Of a stretch of 64,000 nucleotides of DNA, positions 43,524 through 52,788 are shown piece by piece. The notes under the pieces were generated by a model. That model worked only from the letters and a program-made list of their open reading frames with translations. It did no database searches and was not told where the DNA came from. This DNA is from JAMQPK01 sp963761975. GTDB lineage: Bacteria; Acidobacteriota; Vicinamibacteria; Vicinamibacterales; JAMQPK01. Location: positions 372,001 to 436,000 of the forward strand of contig CAVXIR010000002.1 of the NCBI GenBank assembly GCA_963761975.1, read 5' to 3'. A program made the translations under genes and the position numbers. Positions within the stretch are counted from its first letter, which is position 1. The number at the start of each line of letters is the position of its first letter.

Positions 43524-44398
43524 GACCCGGCAGAGCATTCGTCCTGCGACAACACGGACCAGTAGAACGCGCCTGAATAGCCGGCGGCGCGAGCGGTTGC
43601 GACAATATTTTCAGGCGTGCGTTTCGACCCTCGGGTGGGGAATTCTCCCAGGAGAACGGGACGATCGAAGCCCAGCTGCGAAATCGGTGTGTCGAGCGAC
43701 GGTTGGTGCTTGAGGCTGTCGTACCAGTGGAACTGATAGAAGTCCAGGTCGAGCGCGGCGTAACGGTCGCGCCAACGCACTCCTGCTGAGCCGACGGTGA
43801 CGAGGTGCCTGGTGCTCGATCGAATCAGCGCCACGCTATCGCGTAGAAACTGGTCGATGTCGGCGGGCGCCGCAGTTGTGATCCACTCTGGCTCATTCAT
43901 AATGTCCCAGGCGAAAATTGTGGGGTCATTGCCATACCGTTCGAGCAGGGGCCGAAACGCGACTTCGAGAAGCGCGCGACAATGAGCGGGTTCTTCGACG
44001 AGTTTCGCGCGGCCGCCCATCTGCACGCCCCGCACGGCTCTTGCGGCATCGCACAACAGGAAGTCGAGCAGCACGAACATGATCGTGATGCCGTGGCGCC
44101 GCGCGACGTCGAGCGCTGCATCGACGTCTCGCACGATGAATTCGTCGAGACCCAGCGGACGTCCCCCTTCGCTGAAGCGAATACCGGCCCGTCCATCACA
44201 CAACAGAAACCACCGGACGCACTGCACACCCGACCCGGCAAGCTGCTCAAACGTCCTATCCAGGTGAGCGTGTTCTCCAGGCTGGGCGATGCCGCCCTCA
44301 GGCCGCCACGCATTGGCACCGAAATCGATACCGTAATGAAGCCATGGCAAATTCGCGCCTGTCAGGAATGACGGCGACGAATTTGCATCAGGGGGCAT
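43520..44398 (-). CDS. GH5-like (cellulase superfamily) glycoside hydrolase
   Basis: A ~292-residue TIM-barrel hydrolase. In numbering from the upstream Met at 44404, the acid/base Glu is E171 in FAWDIMNEPEW and the nucleophile Glu is E254 in VLLGEFPTRG; both are preceded by expected strands (QCVRWFLLCDGRAG, FYQFHWYD). There is no signal peptide, so it is probably cytoplasmic. The length is close to the minimal GH5 barrel. Met at 44398 or 44404 can start it; the latter overlaps the start codon of the divergent gene. Specificity (beta-mannoside or beta-glucoside) is unknown. Confidence 0.82.
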   Translation of the reverse strand: MPPDANSSPSFLTGANLPWLHYGIDFGANAWRPEGGIAQPGEHAHLDRTFEQLAGSGVQCVRWFLLCDGRAGIRFSEGGRPLGLDEFIVRDVDAALDVARRHGITIMFVLLDFLLCDAARAVRGVQMGGRAKLVEEPAHCRALLEVAFRPLLERYGNDPTIFAWDIMNEPEWITTAAPADIDQFLRDSVALIRSSTRHLVTVGSAGVRWRDRYAALDLDFYQFHWYDSLKHQPSLDTPISQLGFDRPVLLGEFPTRGSKRTPENIVATARAAGYSGAFYWSVLSQDECSAGS

Positions 44399-44402
44399 AC
44401 GC

Positions 44403-44903
44403 ATGCAGGACCGCTCCGTTCGGGTGTTCGGCCTGGTCTTGTCTGTTTGCTACGCGACATCCATCCTCTGGTTGTACATCCGCCAGCCACAGACGGTCGC
44501 AGAAGTGACCGGCGGCCTCGCTGCCAGTGTCGGTGTCTATCGCATCAATCAGGCGGCGTTCGACGACGGCCTTGCCTTGTTTCGGCGCGACCAGTTCGAG
44601 GCATCTCGCGCGGCCTTCGAGCGCGCCGACCCGGCCGGTCGGGACGCGCGCACACAGTTCTATATTGCCTATTCCTACTATCGATCAGGTTGGGGCCGCC
44701 TGTATCAGGACGACTTGTATTTCAAAAAAGGACTGGAGCGGATTGACAAGGCCATCGACTTAGCCCCCGACGGCCGACTCGTGGTCGAGGATCCGGAGCT
44801 CGACATTCATCATGCCGACGAGCTGCGCGCCGAGCTCGTGCAGGGACTTCAAACCGACGTATCCGACTTCAACCCGATGCGCGTCTTCAGAAAACGAAAA
44901 TGA
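44403..44903 (+). CDS. Membrane-anchored TPR-like protein
   Basis: A 166-residue protein with one N-terminal membrane helix (GLVLSVCYATSILWLYI) and a following TPR-like helical region: AAFDDGLALFRRDQFEASRA, ARTQFYIAYSYYRSGWG and FKKGLERIDKAIDLAPDG. Such proteins scaffold envelope complexes. Its ATG sits inside the palindrome GCATGC, shared with a possible start of the divergent GH5 gene. ATGA overlap with the next gene (44900) shows translational coupling with the integral membrane protein. Confidence 0.78.
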   Translation: MQDRSVRVFGLVLSVCYATSILWLYIRQPQTVAEVTGGLAASVGVYRINQAAFDDGLALFRRDQFEASRAAFERADPAGRDARTQFYIAYSYYRSGWGRLYQDDLYFKKGLERIDKAIDLAPDGRLVVEDPELDIHHADELRAELVQGLQTDVSDFNPMRVFRKRK

Positions 44904-45574
44904 AAACCGCAACCGAAGCGCTCTATCTGCCGGTGTTGCTGCTTACGGTCGTCCTGCTCGGCGGCGTCAGAGTGGCCGATCGCCTCAGCTTTACGCCGCC
45001 GCCTCTTTTTGCGCTCGTGCTGGCGGTAATGTTGTTCGGCGTGCTTGTTCGTGGCCGCGTGCTTGCACCGGAGCGATTGATGAATGCATCGCGCTCGACG
45101 GCGGCGAATCTGAACGGGCTCGTCGTTATTCTCGCGACGTTCTTCGCGTCGACGCAGGTATTCAACCTCGTGATTCCGGAAGCAGGCCTGCCGTTTCTGC
45201 TGTTCAATGTATTTCTGTTCGTCCTGCTGCTCAACACCATGGCAGGCTCGCACGATCGCCTCTCAGTACTCCGCAGTGTTGCCGTCGTCACAGGTGCTGC
45301 CTTCGTGCTGAAATTCGTCGTGCTCGCGACGCTGTCCGAGCCCGGAGAAAGCGCCCTGAAGCGTGTTCTCCTGGCGCTGCTCGAAGGTGTGACGCTTGGA
45401 ACGCTCACGCAACCGGTGCATCATCCCTCGTCCGGCTACATTGCTTTTTTCACGCTGGCGCTCTTTCTGATTGGTCTTGCGCTGTTGCCCTCTTCGCGGA
45501 CGGCGCAACTACAGTTGCGCGAGAGCGACCCCGGTGGGGCGCAAACTTTAGTTGCGCGAGAACGACCCCAGTAG
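44900..45574 (+). CDS. Integral membrane protein of unknown function, about six helices
   Basis: A 224-residue protein with hydrophobic helices at ~8-25, 35-52, 72-92, 97-115, 128-145 and 180-198 (YIAFFTLALFLIGLALLPSS). No family is recognised. The last ~24 residues (LQLRESDPGGAQ, LVARERPQ) are encoded by a 36-37 base tandem repeat and look like an accidental extension into repeat DNA. It is coupled to the TPR-like gene by a four-base overlap, which suggests the two products interact. Confidence 0.75.
   Translation: MKTATEALYLPVLLLTVVLLGGVRVADRLSFTPPPLFALVLAVMLFGVLVRGRVLAPERLMNASRSTAANLNGLVVILATFFASTQVFNLVIPEAGLPFLLFNVFLFVLLLNTMAGSHDRLSVLRSVAVVTGAAFVLKFVVLATLSEPGESALKRVLLALLEGVTLGTLTQPVHHPSSGYIAFFTLALFLIGLALLPSSRTAQLQLRESDPGGAQTLVARERPQ
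45502..45574. repeat. Two-copy tandem repeat with internal palindrome
   Basis: Units 45502-45537 and 45538-45574 each start with a palindrome (GCGCAACTACAGTTGCGC and GCGCAAACTTTAGTTGCGC) followed by GAGARCGACCCCRGTRGG. The second unit contains the stop codon of the membrane protein. Confidence 0.85.
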
Positions 45575-45602
45575 GGCGCCTGTCGCTGATAAAATCGCAC
45601 GA

Positions 45603-46214
45603 GTGACCTCGCGCGTCTTTCTGTTATCTCCAGCCAATTGCCGCGGACGCCGCGCGCAGCAGGTGCTGTCGCCCAAAGCCACCTTCCCCGTGGCTGCGCG
45701 TCTGCGTGCCGAGGGTGTGCCGATCGGCGACCTCTTCGCGCACATGAGCGGCCTCTACTTCCGCGGAAAGATTACGTACGCGCGGAAATTCGGGCGCGCG
45801 TTCGTCATCACACCCGATCAAGGGCTTGTGCCGGCCGAGACGCCGATTACACCGCAGGTGCTGATTCGTTATGCCGACGCGGAAATCGATCTCGGCAACC
45901 CGGGGTACCGTAGGCCGCTCGAGCGGACGACGCGCGAGCTGGTCGCTACGGCCGGCGAAGATGCGGAATTTGTGCTGCTCGGCAGTGTGGCGTCTGAAAA
46001 GTACGTTCAGGTGCTGGGCGCGATCATTGGGCCCCGACTGGTATTCCCATCAGCGTTTGTCGGTCGCGGCGATATGAGCCGCGGCGGGCTGCTCTTGCGT
46101 GCAGCGGCCGCCAGTCAGGAGCTCGACTACGTCCCGGTCATGGGTGCGGTTCGCCATGGCGCTCGCCCACCCAAGCTCGATCCGAGCACGCGAGTCCCGT
46201 TCAAAGGGGTCTGA
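45603..46214 (+). CDS. Conserved protein of unknown function
   Basis: A 203-residue soluble protein from a GTG at 45603, giving TSRVFLLSPANCRGRRAQQV; upstream Mets would translate the tandem repeat. Conserved-looking blocks: GDLFAHMSGLYFRGKITYAR, VITPDQGLVPAETPIT, FVLLGSVASEKYVQVLG and FPSAFVGRGDMSRGGLLLR. I recognise it as a widespread bacterial hypothetical; the AEFVLLGS and FVGRGDMSRGG blocks look active-site-like, but no function is known to me. Its stop codon is centred in a GGGGTCTGACCCC palindrome. Confidence 0.72.
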   Translation: MTSRVFLLSPANCRGRRAQQVLSPKATFPVAARLRAEGVPIGDLFAHMSGLYFRGKITYARKFGRAFVITPDQGLVPAETPITPQVLIRYADAEIDLGNPGYRRPLERTTRELVATAGEDAEFVLLGSVASEKYVQVLGAIIGPRLVFPSAFVGRGDMSRGGLLLRAAAASQELDYVPVMGAVRHGARPPKLDPSTRVPFKGV

Positions 46215-46218
46215 CCCC
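46206..46218. repeat. GGGGTCTGACCCC palindrome over a stop codon
   Basis: A 13-base inverted repeat is centred on the TGA stop (46212-46214) of the preceding gene. A short T-containing stretch follows (GATTTTGGT), so weak terminator activity is possible. Confidence 0.6.
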
Positions 46219-46247
46219 GATTTTGGTCTGTTTACGCATATCCCAAT

Positions 46248-46646
46248 GTGCGGATCAATTTCCGGCGATGGGGTGTGTTCAATCTCGTCGGGTTCGGCGG
46301 CTTCCTGGTTCAGATTGGCGCGATCATGCTGCTGACTCGACACTACGGCTGGCCGGCGATCGCGGCCACGGCTGTCGCGCTTGAACTGGCCGCCCTGCAG
46401 AACTTCCTGGCACATTGCCGTTGGACGTGGGGCGATCGGCCGACGACCTCTTTGCGGGGGTGGCTGCACCGGTACTGGCGATATCAGGCAGCCAAAACGG
46501 CCGCTCTTCTGGCAAACCTCGCAATCACCACCGCCCTTGTCTACGCCGGCGTCCCGGCGGAGGCCGCCAATACAGCGGCCGTTCTCTTGTGCGCGATTCC
46601 CAACTATCTGGTCTCCGAGCACCTGGTGTTCCACCACAGGTACTAA
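46248..46646 (+). CDS. GtrA-family membrane protein
   Basis: A 132-residue, four-helix membrane protein of the GtrA type: RWGVFNLVGFGGFLVQIGAI, a second helix ending NFLAHCRWTWGDR (the family's conserved N-F-x-x-x-R-x-W-x-F-like block), AAKTAALLANLAITTALVYA and AAVLLCAIPNYLVSEHLVF. GtrA proteins are thought to flip undecaprenyl-phosphate-linked sugars. The start is GTG at 46248. No glycosyltransferase is next to it, which is unusual for the family. Confidence 0.85.
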   Translation: MRINFRRWGVFNLVGFGGFLVQIGAIMLLTRHYGWPAIAATAVALELAALQNFLAHCRWTWGDRPTTSLRGWLHRYWRYQAAKTAALLANLAITTALVYAGVPAEAANTAAVLLCAIPNYLVSEHLVFHHRY

Positions 46647-46685
46647 TCCCTAATCCGCAACCCCTGATCCCTTATACTCCCCGGC

Positions 46686-47660
46686 ATGATGACAAGGCGC
46701 GATGCGATCAAGGCGGGTGTGGCGGTCGGCGTGTCCGGTTTAGTGGGAGGCGTCCGCCGAACGTATGCCGCGGTGCCGATGCCAAAAACAAAAGTGAGTT
46801 TCGACGTACCCGCAGGTGGTTGCGATTGTCATGTCCACGTCTTCGGCGACCCGAAGAAGTATCCGTTCTTCTCAGGACGCAGCTATTCGCCTGAAACGGC
46901 GTCGGTGGATGAGCTTCGGCAGCTTTTGTCTGCCCTTCGCCTCGAGCGTGTCGTCATCGTGCAGCCGAGCGTGTACGGCACCGACAACTCCTGCACGCTC
47001 GATGGTATGCGCGCGCTTGGGGATCGCGCACGCGGTGTTGCGGTCATCGACGACAAGACGACCGATGCCGAGCTCGATGCAATGGGCAAAGTCGGCGTTC
47101 GAGGCATTCGCCTGAATCTCGCGACCGCCGGCATCACCGATCCGGCTGTGGCGCGCCAGCGCTTTCAGAACGCCGTGGCTCGAGCGCAAAAACGCAACTG
47201 GCACATTCAGTTCAACACACAGCCGACCGTCATCGAAGCGCTCAACGACATGTTCCTCGCCTCTCCCGTGCCGATCGTAATCGATCACTTCGGCGGAGCC
47301 ACGGCCAAGGGCGGCGTGCAGCAACCCGGGTTCGGCGCGCTCGTGAATCTCGTGAAGTCGGGAAAGGCCTACGTGAAGATCTCCGGGAGCGCCGATTCCG
47401 TCTCGACGCAGCCCGATCTTGCCGATGTCGCCCCGCTGGCGCGCGCACTTGTGACGGCGAATCCACAACGCATTTTGTGGGGCACCAACTGGCCGCACCC
47501 TAGCTCGACTCCGCCCCCTGGCCGGAAGCCAACCGACCTTGCTATCCACATGCCGACAGACGACGGAAAAGTGCTGAATCTGCTGCCGGTGTGGGTGCCC
47601 GATGCGGCGACGCGGCGTCTAATCCTCGTAGACAACCCGGGGCGCCTCTACGGCTGGTAG
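46686..47660 (+). CDS. Amidohydrolase, 2-pyrone-4,6-dicarboxylate lactonase-like, Tat-exported
   Basis: A 324-residue TIM-barrel hydrolase of the amidohydrolase_2 group. The twin-arginine leader (MMTRRDAIKAGVAVGVSGLVG) predicts Tat export. The conserved metal/catalytic H49-V-H51 lies in CDCHVHVFGDPKKYPFF; later blocks are VIVQPSVYGTDNSC, GVRGIRLNL, VIDHFGGA and ILWGTNWPHP. These match PDC lactonase (LigI)-like proteins, which hydrolyse lactones without needing metal. Natural substrates of exported homologues are unknown. Confidence 0.85.
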   Translation: MMTRRDAIKAGVAVGVSGLVGGVRRTYAAVPMPKTKVSFDVPAGGCDCHVHVFGDPKKYPFFSGRSYSPETASVDELRQLLSALRLERVVIVQPSVYGTDNSCTLDGMRALGDRARGVAVIDDKTTDAELDAMGKVGVRGIRLNLATAGITDPAVARQRFQNAVARAQKRNWHIQFNTQPTVIEALNDMFLASPVPIVIDHFGGATAKGGVQQPGFGALVNLVKSGKAYVKISGSADSVSTQPDLADVAPLARALVTANPQRILWGTNWPHPSSTPPPGRKPTDLAIHMPTDDGKVLNLLPVWVPDAATRRLILVDNPGRLYGW

Positions 47661-47778
47661 GCGTGTCCGCCGTTGGGACGGCGTATCTCGGCACTGAACG
47701 TCGTTTTCCTTGCGGTTACGGCACAGAGCCGCGATCTTCGCCAACGGCCGAGGCACGCGATTTGAGAGGCGGCGCTGC

Positions 47779-50172
47779 ATGCAGGACTTCACTCTCGCCT
47801 TCAAGAGCATCGTGCGCGGCCCGGGTTTCGCCATCGCGGGCATTGGCTCCCTTGCCCTCGCGATTGCCGCCAATACGATTGTCTTTGGCGTTCTGAACGC
47901 TCTCTTGCTCCGGCCACTGCCCATCGAGCGCCCGGAAGAGCTGTTTTTCATGCAGCGGGGAGCTCGTTCTCGCACTCCTTCCCGCTCTATCGCGATGTCC
48001 GCAGTCGGGCACAGCTGTTTTCAGGCTTTGCCGCTTACCGAATTGCGCCGATGTCGCATCAGAGCGAATCCGGCTCACAGCGGGTGTGGGGATATCTCGT
48101 GACCGGCAACTATTTCGACCTCCTCGGCGTCAAACCGGCAATCGGTCGATTCTTTCGCGCCGACGAGGATGTGACGCCGGGCGCCGCCCCTTACGCGGTG
48201 CTCAGCCACGCCGCGTGGCGTTCCAGATTTGCCGGCGATCCCGCCATTGCCGGACGCGTCATCCGTCTCAACGGGCGGCCGTTCACAGTGCTCGGCGTGG
48301 CGCCGGAAGGCTTTCGCGGCACCGAGCTCTTTTACGTGCCGGAAATCTGGGTGCCGATGATGATGCAGGCGCACATCGAAGGCAACTCGTGGCTCGAGAA
48401 CCGGAACACGAATAACACGTGCGTGCTGGCGCGTATCAGGAGTGGAGTCAACAAGGAGCAGGCCGAAGAGAATCTCAACGCGGTGGGAACCGTCCTGGGG
48501 CGGGAGCTTGGATGGAACCGAGTGCCCCTTCACCCTGGCGGCTCCAGGGTCGATGGGCGACATGCTGCGCACGCCGGTCACGTCGTTTTCGGTGGCCGTC
48601 ATGCTGCTCGCGGGCCTTGTGTTGCTCGCCGCGTGCGTCAACCTCTCGGCGCTCTTCGTCGTTCGATCGCTCGATCGCATTCGAGAGATGGGCATCAAGC
48701 TCGCACTTGGCGCCGGCCGCGGTCGCCTGTCGCGTGAGCTCGTGTTCGAAGTCGTACTTCTCGTCGTGGCTGGCGGGGGCTGGATTGCTTCTCGCGTATT
48801 ACGCGTTGCAGCTCCTGACGCGGTGGCGAATTCCCGTCGAGTTGCCGGCGCAATTCGACGTGCAGGCAGACCTCACCGTGGTCCTGTTCGTGGTGAGCGC
48901 AGTATTTGCGGCGGCATTGATGTCGGCGATTGCGCCCGTCTGGCGCGCCTGGCATGTCGATCCAAGCTCGTCGCTTCGGCCATCCCGTGGATGGGGCCGG
49001 TCGGTAGGTTGGCCGCTTCGCGACGTGCTCCTTGCTGTGCAGATTGCCTGCTGCTGCGTGCTCGTGACTGCTGGCATCGTCGCGTTCCGGGGCCTGTCGG
49101 CGGCGATCCACACGCACGTGGCGATGGACGTCAACGACGTCACGGTTGCCGGTTTCGATTTGGGCCTTAGCGGCTACACTCCGCAGACCGGACGCGATTT
49201 TCAGAGGCGCGCGCTTGATGCCGTTGAAGCCATTCCAGGGGTCACCTCGGCGGCGTACGGCAATTCGACGCCGCTCTTCATCGACCAGTCGAACTCGAAT
49301 TTTGTGCCGGATGGCCCGCCGGATTCAGCGCAACCATCGGGACGCACGGCCTCTTACTACATGGCGTCGCCTGGTTACTTCCGCACGCTCGGGACACGAC
49401 TCATCAGAGGTAGAGACTTTTCCTGGCAGGATGACGAGCGTGCGCCACTCGTGGCGATTGTCAACGAGACGTTTGCGAGCGCGCTCGGGAGCGCTGAGAG
49501 TACCGGCGTTTTCGTCGCGGCACCAACGTGCCGGCCATCGAAGTCATCGGCATCGTCGAAGACGGCAAGTACCAGACGCTCACGGAAGCTGCGAGACCAG
49601 CGGTCTTCTTTCCGATCCTTCAACAGCGCAACTTGACGACGATTGTGGTGGCGCGATCGAACCGTCCGCAGGCGGAAATTGCATCCGAGATTCGTGAGCG
49701 GTTGCGGCAGCTCGATGGAGACTTGCCGGTCTACTCGCTTGGAGGGCTCGACGAAGCGCTGGCCTACGTCTTCGTACCCGCCTGGGCCGCAACGATCACA
49801 CTGAATGCATTCGCTGCGCTTGCTGCGGTGCTCATCGCGACCGGCGTCTATGGTCTTGCGGCCTATTCGGTGGCAAAGCGCGCGCGTGAAATCAGCATAC
49901 GTGTGGCGGTCGGTGCGAGGCCGGCGCAAGTGCTTGGGACGGTGCTCGGCCGCACCGGTACGTTGATGTTAATTGGCGCCGCTGTCGGCATTGTGCTCGG
50001 TGTTGCCGCCAGCAAGCTGCTGTCGACCGTTGTTTATCAGGCGTCGTCCAGCGATCCGTGGGTCCTGCTGTCTGCCGGTGTGGCGATCACGACCATTGCG
50101 CTGGGCGCCACCTGGCTGCCTGCTCGACGTGCGTTGCGGATCGATCCGGTCCGCGCGCTGCGCGAGGAGTGA
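47779..50172 (+). pseudogene. MacB/FtsX-type ABC permease with four apparent frameshifts
   Basis: Five frame segments (47779-~47953, to ~48535, to ~48775, to ~49512, to 50172) reassemble into one ~797-residue permease without the ADOP N-terminal module. It starts MQDFTLAFKSIVRGPGF, contains WGYLVTGNYFDLLGVKPAIG, VMLLAGLVLLAACVNLSALF and YYMASPGYFRTLGTRLIRGR, and ends RRALRIDPVRALREE. Shifts lie at a G4 run (-1), a C4 run (+1), a G5 run (+1) and a CC (-1), so sequencing error is a real possibility. It opens a cluster with the adaptor and ATPase genes downstream in the same direction. Confidence 0.85.
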
Positions 50173-50552
50173 ACCACGAAGACACGAAGGCACGAAGGCA
50201 CGACCGGACTCTGGCACAGCCATGAAACCGATTGCGGGTCAGGGCAGACGGATGAGGGCAGATGGCATATGACGTTTGCCATCAGCCATCTGCGATCTGC
50301 CCTGAGTGCGTAAGCGGCCGTCCGCCCGTGGGACGCCGATCCCAGTGGCGGACGGCATCCTTGTATAGATGGCTGAAAACCCCATGGTTTGGCCGATGAC
50401 GAGTGGCAGGATTCTTGAGGTAAATAGACACAAGCCGCGAGCGGCGCGGGGCGATGGGGCCCCGTCCTTTCGATAAACTCAGGACGTCCCGAGCAGAGTC
50501 GAGGGACGCAAGCGAGCGGCGCGGAGCGGGGGTTGGGGCCCCGCGACACATC
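50173..50552. repeat. Intergenic repeat block before the adaptor gene
   Basis: No gene is seen. In order: ACGAAGGC words (50174-50203), inverted GGCAGAT words (about 50240-50312), and a palindromic GTCCTTTCGATAAACTCAGG... element (50460-50510) flanked by GGGGCCCC on both sides. The last is of the dispersed type that, if translated, reads FDKLRTSRAESRDASE. Confidence 0.7.
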
Positions 50553-51833
50553 ATGGATGTCGCTAGACCTCCCGAAGTCGCTCAACGCCGGAAGCGGAAC
50601 CGGATTATCGCCGGTGCTGCGGCGGCGCTCTTGGTGGTTGTCACGACCGTCGCGCTCGCGCGACTGCGTCCTGCCGCGCCCACTGTTGAGGCCGGCGGAT
50701 TATGGATTGAACCGGTGAAGCGCGGCACGATGTTGCGAAACGTGCGGGGCGTCGGCGTGCTGGTTCCGGATGAGATCCGATGGATCACGGCGCTGACCGA
50801 CGGAACCGTCGAGCGAGTGGTCGTGTTGCCTGGAACCGCCGTCGAAGCAGACACGGTTCTGATCGAGCTCGCCAACCCGCAAACTCAGCAAGCGGCGCTG
50901 ACGGCCGACCTCGACCTGCGTACCGCGAAGGATAACTACGAAGTGCTCAAGGCCGATCTCGATCGCGATCTGCTGGCGCAGCGCGCCGCCGCGGCGGCGG
51001 TTGCCTCCGATGCAGCGCAGGCGCAGATGAACGCTGATGCCGACGAGCAGATGGCCAAGAACGGGTTCATCCCGGCGATTCAGCTTCGTCGCTCGAAGCT
51101 ACTCGCCGAGACCGCTGCCAAGCGGCAAAAAATGGAAGAGCAGCGGCTGGCCAACAGTGAGCGCACGCTCGCCGTGAAGCTCGCCGTACAGGAGTCGGAA
51201 GTGCGCCGGCGCGAGACGGTCGCGGCGCTCAGACGACAGGAAGCGACGGGGCTGAAAATTCGCGCCGGGTTCTCAGGCGTCTTGCAGGAAATTCCGGTTC
51301 AGGTAGGACAACGAGTGGCTCCTGGAGCGAACCTTGCGCGTGTCGTCGATCCGACTCGTCTGAAGGCGCAGCTGCAGATCGCTGAGACGCAGATCAGGGA
51401 TGTCGTCATCGGACAAAAGGCCGAGATCGACACGCGGAACGGCTTCTGCAAGGGGCGTGTGGTGCGCATCGATCCGGCCGCACGAAATGGGACGGTCACC
51501 GTTGACGTCGCACTCGACGAAGCGCTGCCCCGCGGCTCGCGCCCAGACATGAGCGTTGACGGCACCATCGAGCTCGAGCGGCTCGACAACGTGTTGTTTG
51601 TGGGTCGTCCCGCGTTCGGCCAGGAAGCGACTAAGATGAGCCTCTTCCGGTTGTCTGTCGATCGTTCCCAGGCGACGTTGACGCCGGTCGAGCTCGGCCG
51701 CAGCTCGGTGAACACGATCGAAGTGGTCCGCGGACTCAATGTGGGCGACTGCGTCGTGCTGACCGACATGTCGCAATACGCGGAATATGATCGGCTCAAT
51801 TTGTCTGGAACCCCACCCTGTGGGGCGCCGTAA
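50553..51833 (+). CDS. HlyD/MacA-type periplasmic adaptor of an ABC efflux system
   Basis: A 426-residue membrane-fusion protein. One N-terminal membrane helix (IAGAAAALLVVVTTVALA) is followed by a lipoyl half (DGTVERVVVLPGTAVEADTV), a long coiled-coil hairpin (residues ~110-230, LKADLDRDLLAQRAAAAAVA, AETAAKRQKMEEQRLANSER), the second lipoyl half (GFSGVLQEIPVQVGQRVAPG), a beta-barrel (RPDMSVDGTIELE) and a membrane-proximal domain. ATG 50553 was chosen over the upstream Met at 50454, which lies in repeat DNA. It precedes the LolD/MacB-type ATPase, so the trio adaptor-ATPase-permease resembles MacAB. Confidence 0.9.
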   Translation: MDVARPPEVAQRRKRNRIIAGAAAALLVVVTTVALARLRPAAPTVEAGGLWIEPVKRGTMLRNVRGVGVLVPDEIRWITALTDGTVERVVVLPGTAVEADTVLIELANPQTQQAALTADLDLRTAKDNYEVLKADLDRDLLAQRAAAAAVASDAAQAQMNADADEQMAKNGFIPAIQLRRSKLLAETAAKRQKMEEQRLANSERTLAVKLAVQESEVRRRETVAALRRQEATGLKIRAGFSGVLQEIPVQVGQRVAPGANLARVVDPTRLKAQLQIAETQIRDVVIGQKAEIDTRNGFCKGRVVRIDPAARNGTVTVDVALDEALPRGSRPDMSVDGTIELERLDNVLFVGRPAFGQEATKMSLFRLSVDRSQATLTPVELGRSSVNTIEVVRGLNVGDCVVLTDMSQYAEYDRLNLSGTPPCGAP

Positions 51834-51840
51834 TAGGATC

Positions 51841-51991
51841 GGGTTCACCAAGAGGTTCGTTGGTTTGTAAAGGTTCGTTGGGTTCGTAAAGGTTCGTGGG
51901 GTTCGTGGGGTTCGCGGGTTCGTGGGGTTCGGTAGGGCTCGGCTTTAGCCGAGCTATGACTAGCGCGTACGTAGTCCGGCTTCAGCCGGAC
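51841..51991. repeat. GGTTCGTG word array followed by a REP-like hairpin pair
   Basis: AGGTTCGTTGGGTTCGTAAAGG-type words fill 51850-51934. Two perfect hairpins, GCTCGGCTTTAGCCGAGC (51937-51954) and GTCCGGCTTCAGCCGGAC (51974-51991), follow, ending 11 bases before the ATPase ATG. The hairpins have the same core as the doublet at 1028-1088. Confidence 0.88.
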
Positions 51992-52002
51992 CGTGAGGAA
52001 TC

Positions 52003-52788
52003 ATGGATCAGAATCTGATCAAGCTGGATGGCGTCAAGAAGGTCTTCTATACCGATGAGGTCGAGACGCACGCGCTGGGCGGCATTCACCTGGAGATTCA
52101 GCGAGGCGAATATGTGTCGATCGCCGGGCCATCCGGGTGCGGCAAGTCGACGCTGCTGTCGATTTTCGGGCTGCTCGATACGCCGACCGGCGGCGAGTAC
52201 TGGCTCAACGGCAAGCCCGTGGCCAACCTGACGATGCGCGAGCGGGCGCGGACGCGCAACCGCGAAATCGGGTTCATCTTCCAGAACTTCAACCTGATCG
52301 GCGACCTCACGGTGTTCGACAACGTCGAGCTGCCGCTGACCTATCGGGGCATGCCTTCGGCCGAGCGTCGCAAGCGCGTGCAGGACGCGCTCGAACGCGT
52401 CGGCATGGCGCATCGTGCGAAGCATTATCCCAGCCAGCTTTCGGGCGGTCAGCAGCAACGCGTCGCGGTGGCGCGTGCCGTCGCGGGCGAGCCGTCCATC
52501 CTGCTCGCGGACGAGCCCACAGGGAACCTGGATTCCAAGAACGGTGAAGCCGTGATGGAGCTGCTGCGCGAGCTGCATCGGGCCGGCGCGACGCTCTGCA
52601 TGGTGACGCACGATCCCCGCTACGCCCGCCACGCCGATCGTACCATCCACCTCTTCGACGGTCAGATTGTCGACGAGCAGACCGCGCACAAGTTGAATCA
52701 AGAGATTGGGTTTACGAAAGATTCGTGGGAGGCGAGGAATCCTGGAACTGCCGCGAGCCCCGGGAGTGCTGCGAGTCCCGGGAGTTAG
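52003..52788 (+). CDS. LolD/MacB-type ABC transporter ATP-binding protein
   Basis: A 261-residue ATPase: Walker A GPSGCGKSTLL (~43-53), Q-loop GFIFQNFNLI, signature LSGGQQQRVAVARAV, Walker B ILLADEPTGNLDSKNGEAV and H-loop MVTHDPRYA. This is the MacB/LolD subfamily that energises FtsX-type permeases. It is the only ATPase in the 47.8-64 kb permease cluster and directly follows the adaptor gene. The last ~18 residues (GTAASPGSAASPGS) are encoded by the start of the GACTC-type repeat array and look non-functional. Confidence 0.93.
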   Translation: MDQNLIKLDGVKKVFYTDEVETHALGGIHLEIQRGEYVSIAGPSGCGKSTLLSIFGLLDTPTGGEYWLNGKPVANLTMRERARTRNREIGFIFQNFNLIGDLTVFDNVELPLTYRGMPSAERRKRVQDALERVGMAHRAKHYPSQLSGGQQQRVAVARAVAGEPSILLADEPTGNLDSKNGEAVMELLRELHRAGATLCMVTHDPRYARHADRTIHLFDGQIVDEQTAHKLNQEIGFTKDSWEARNPGTAASPGSAASPGS

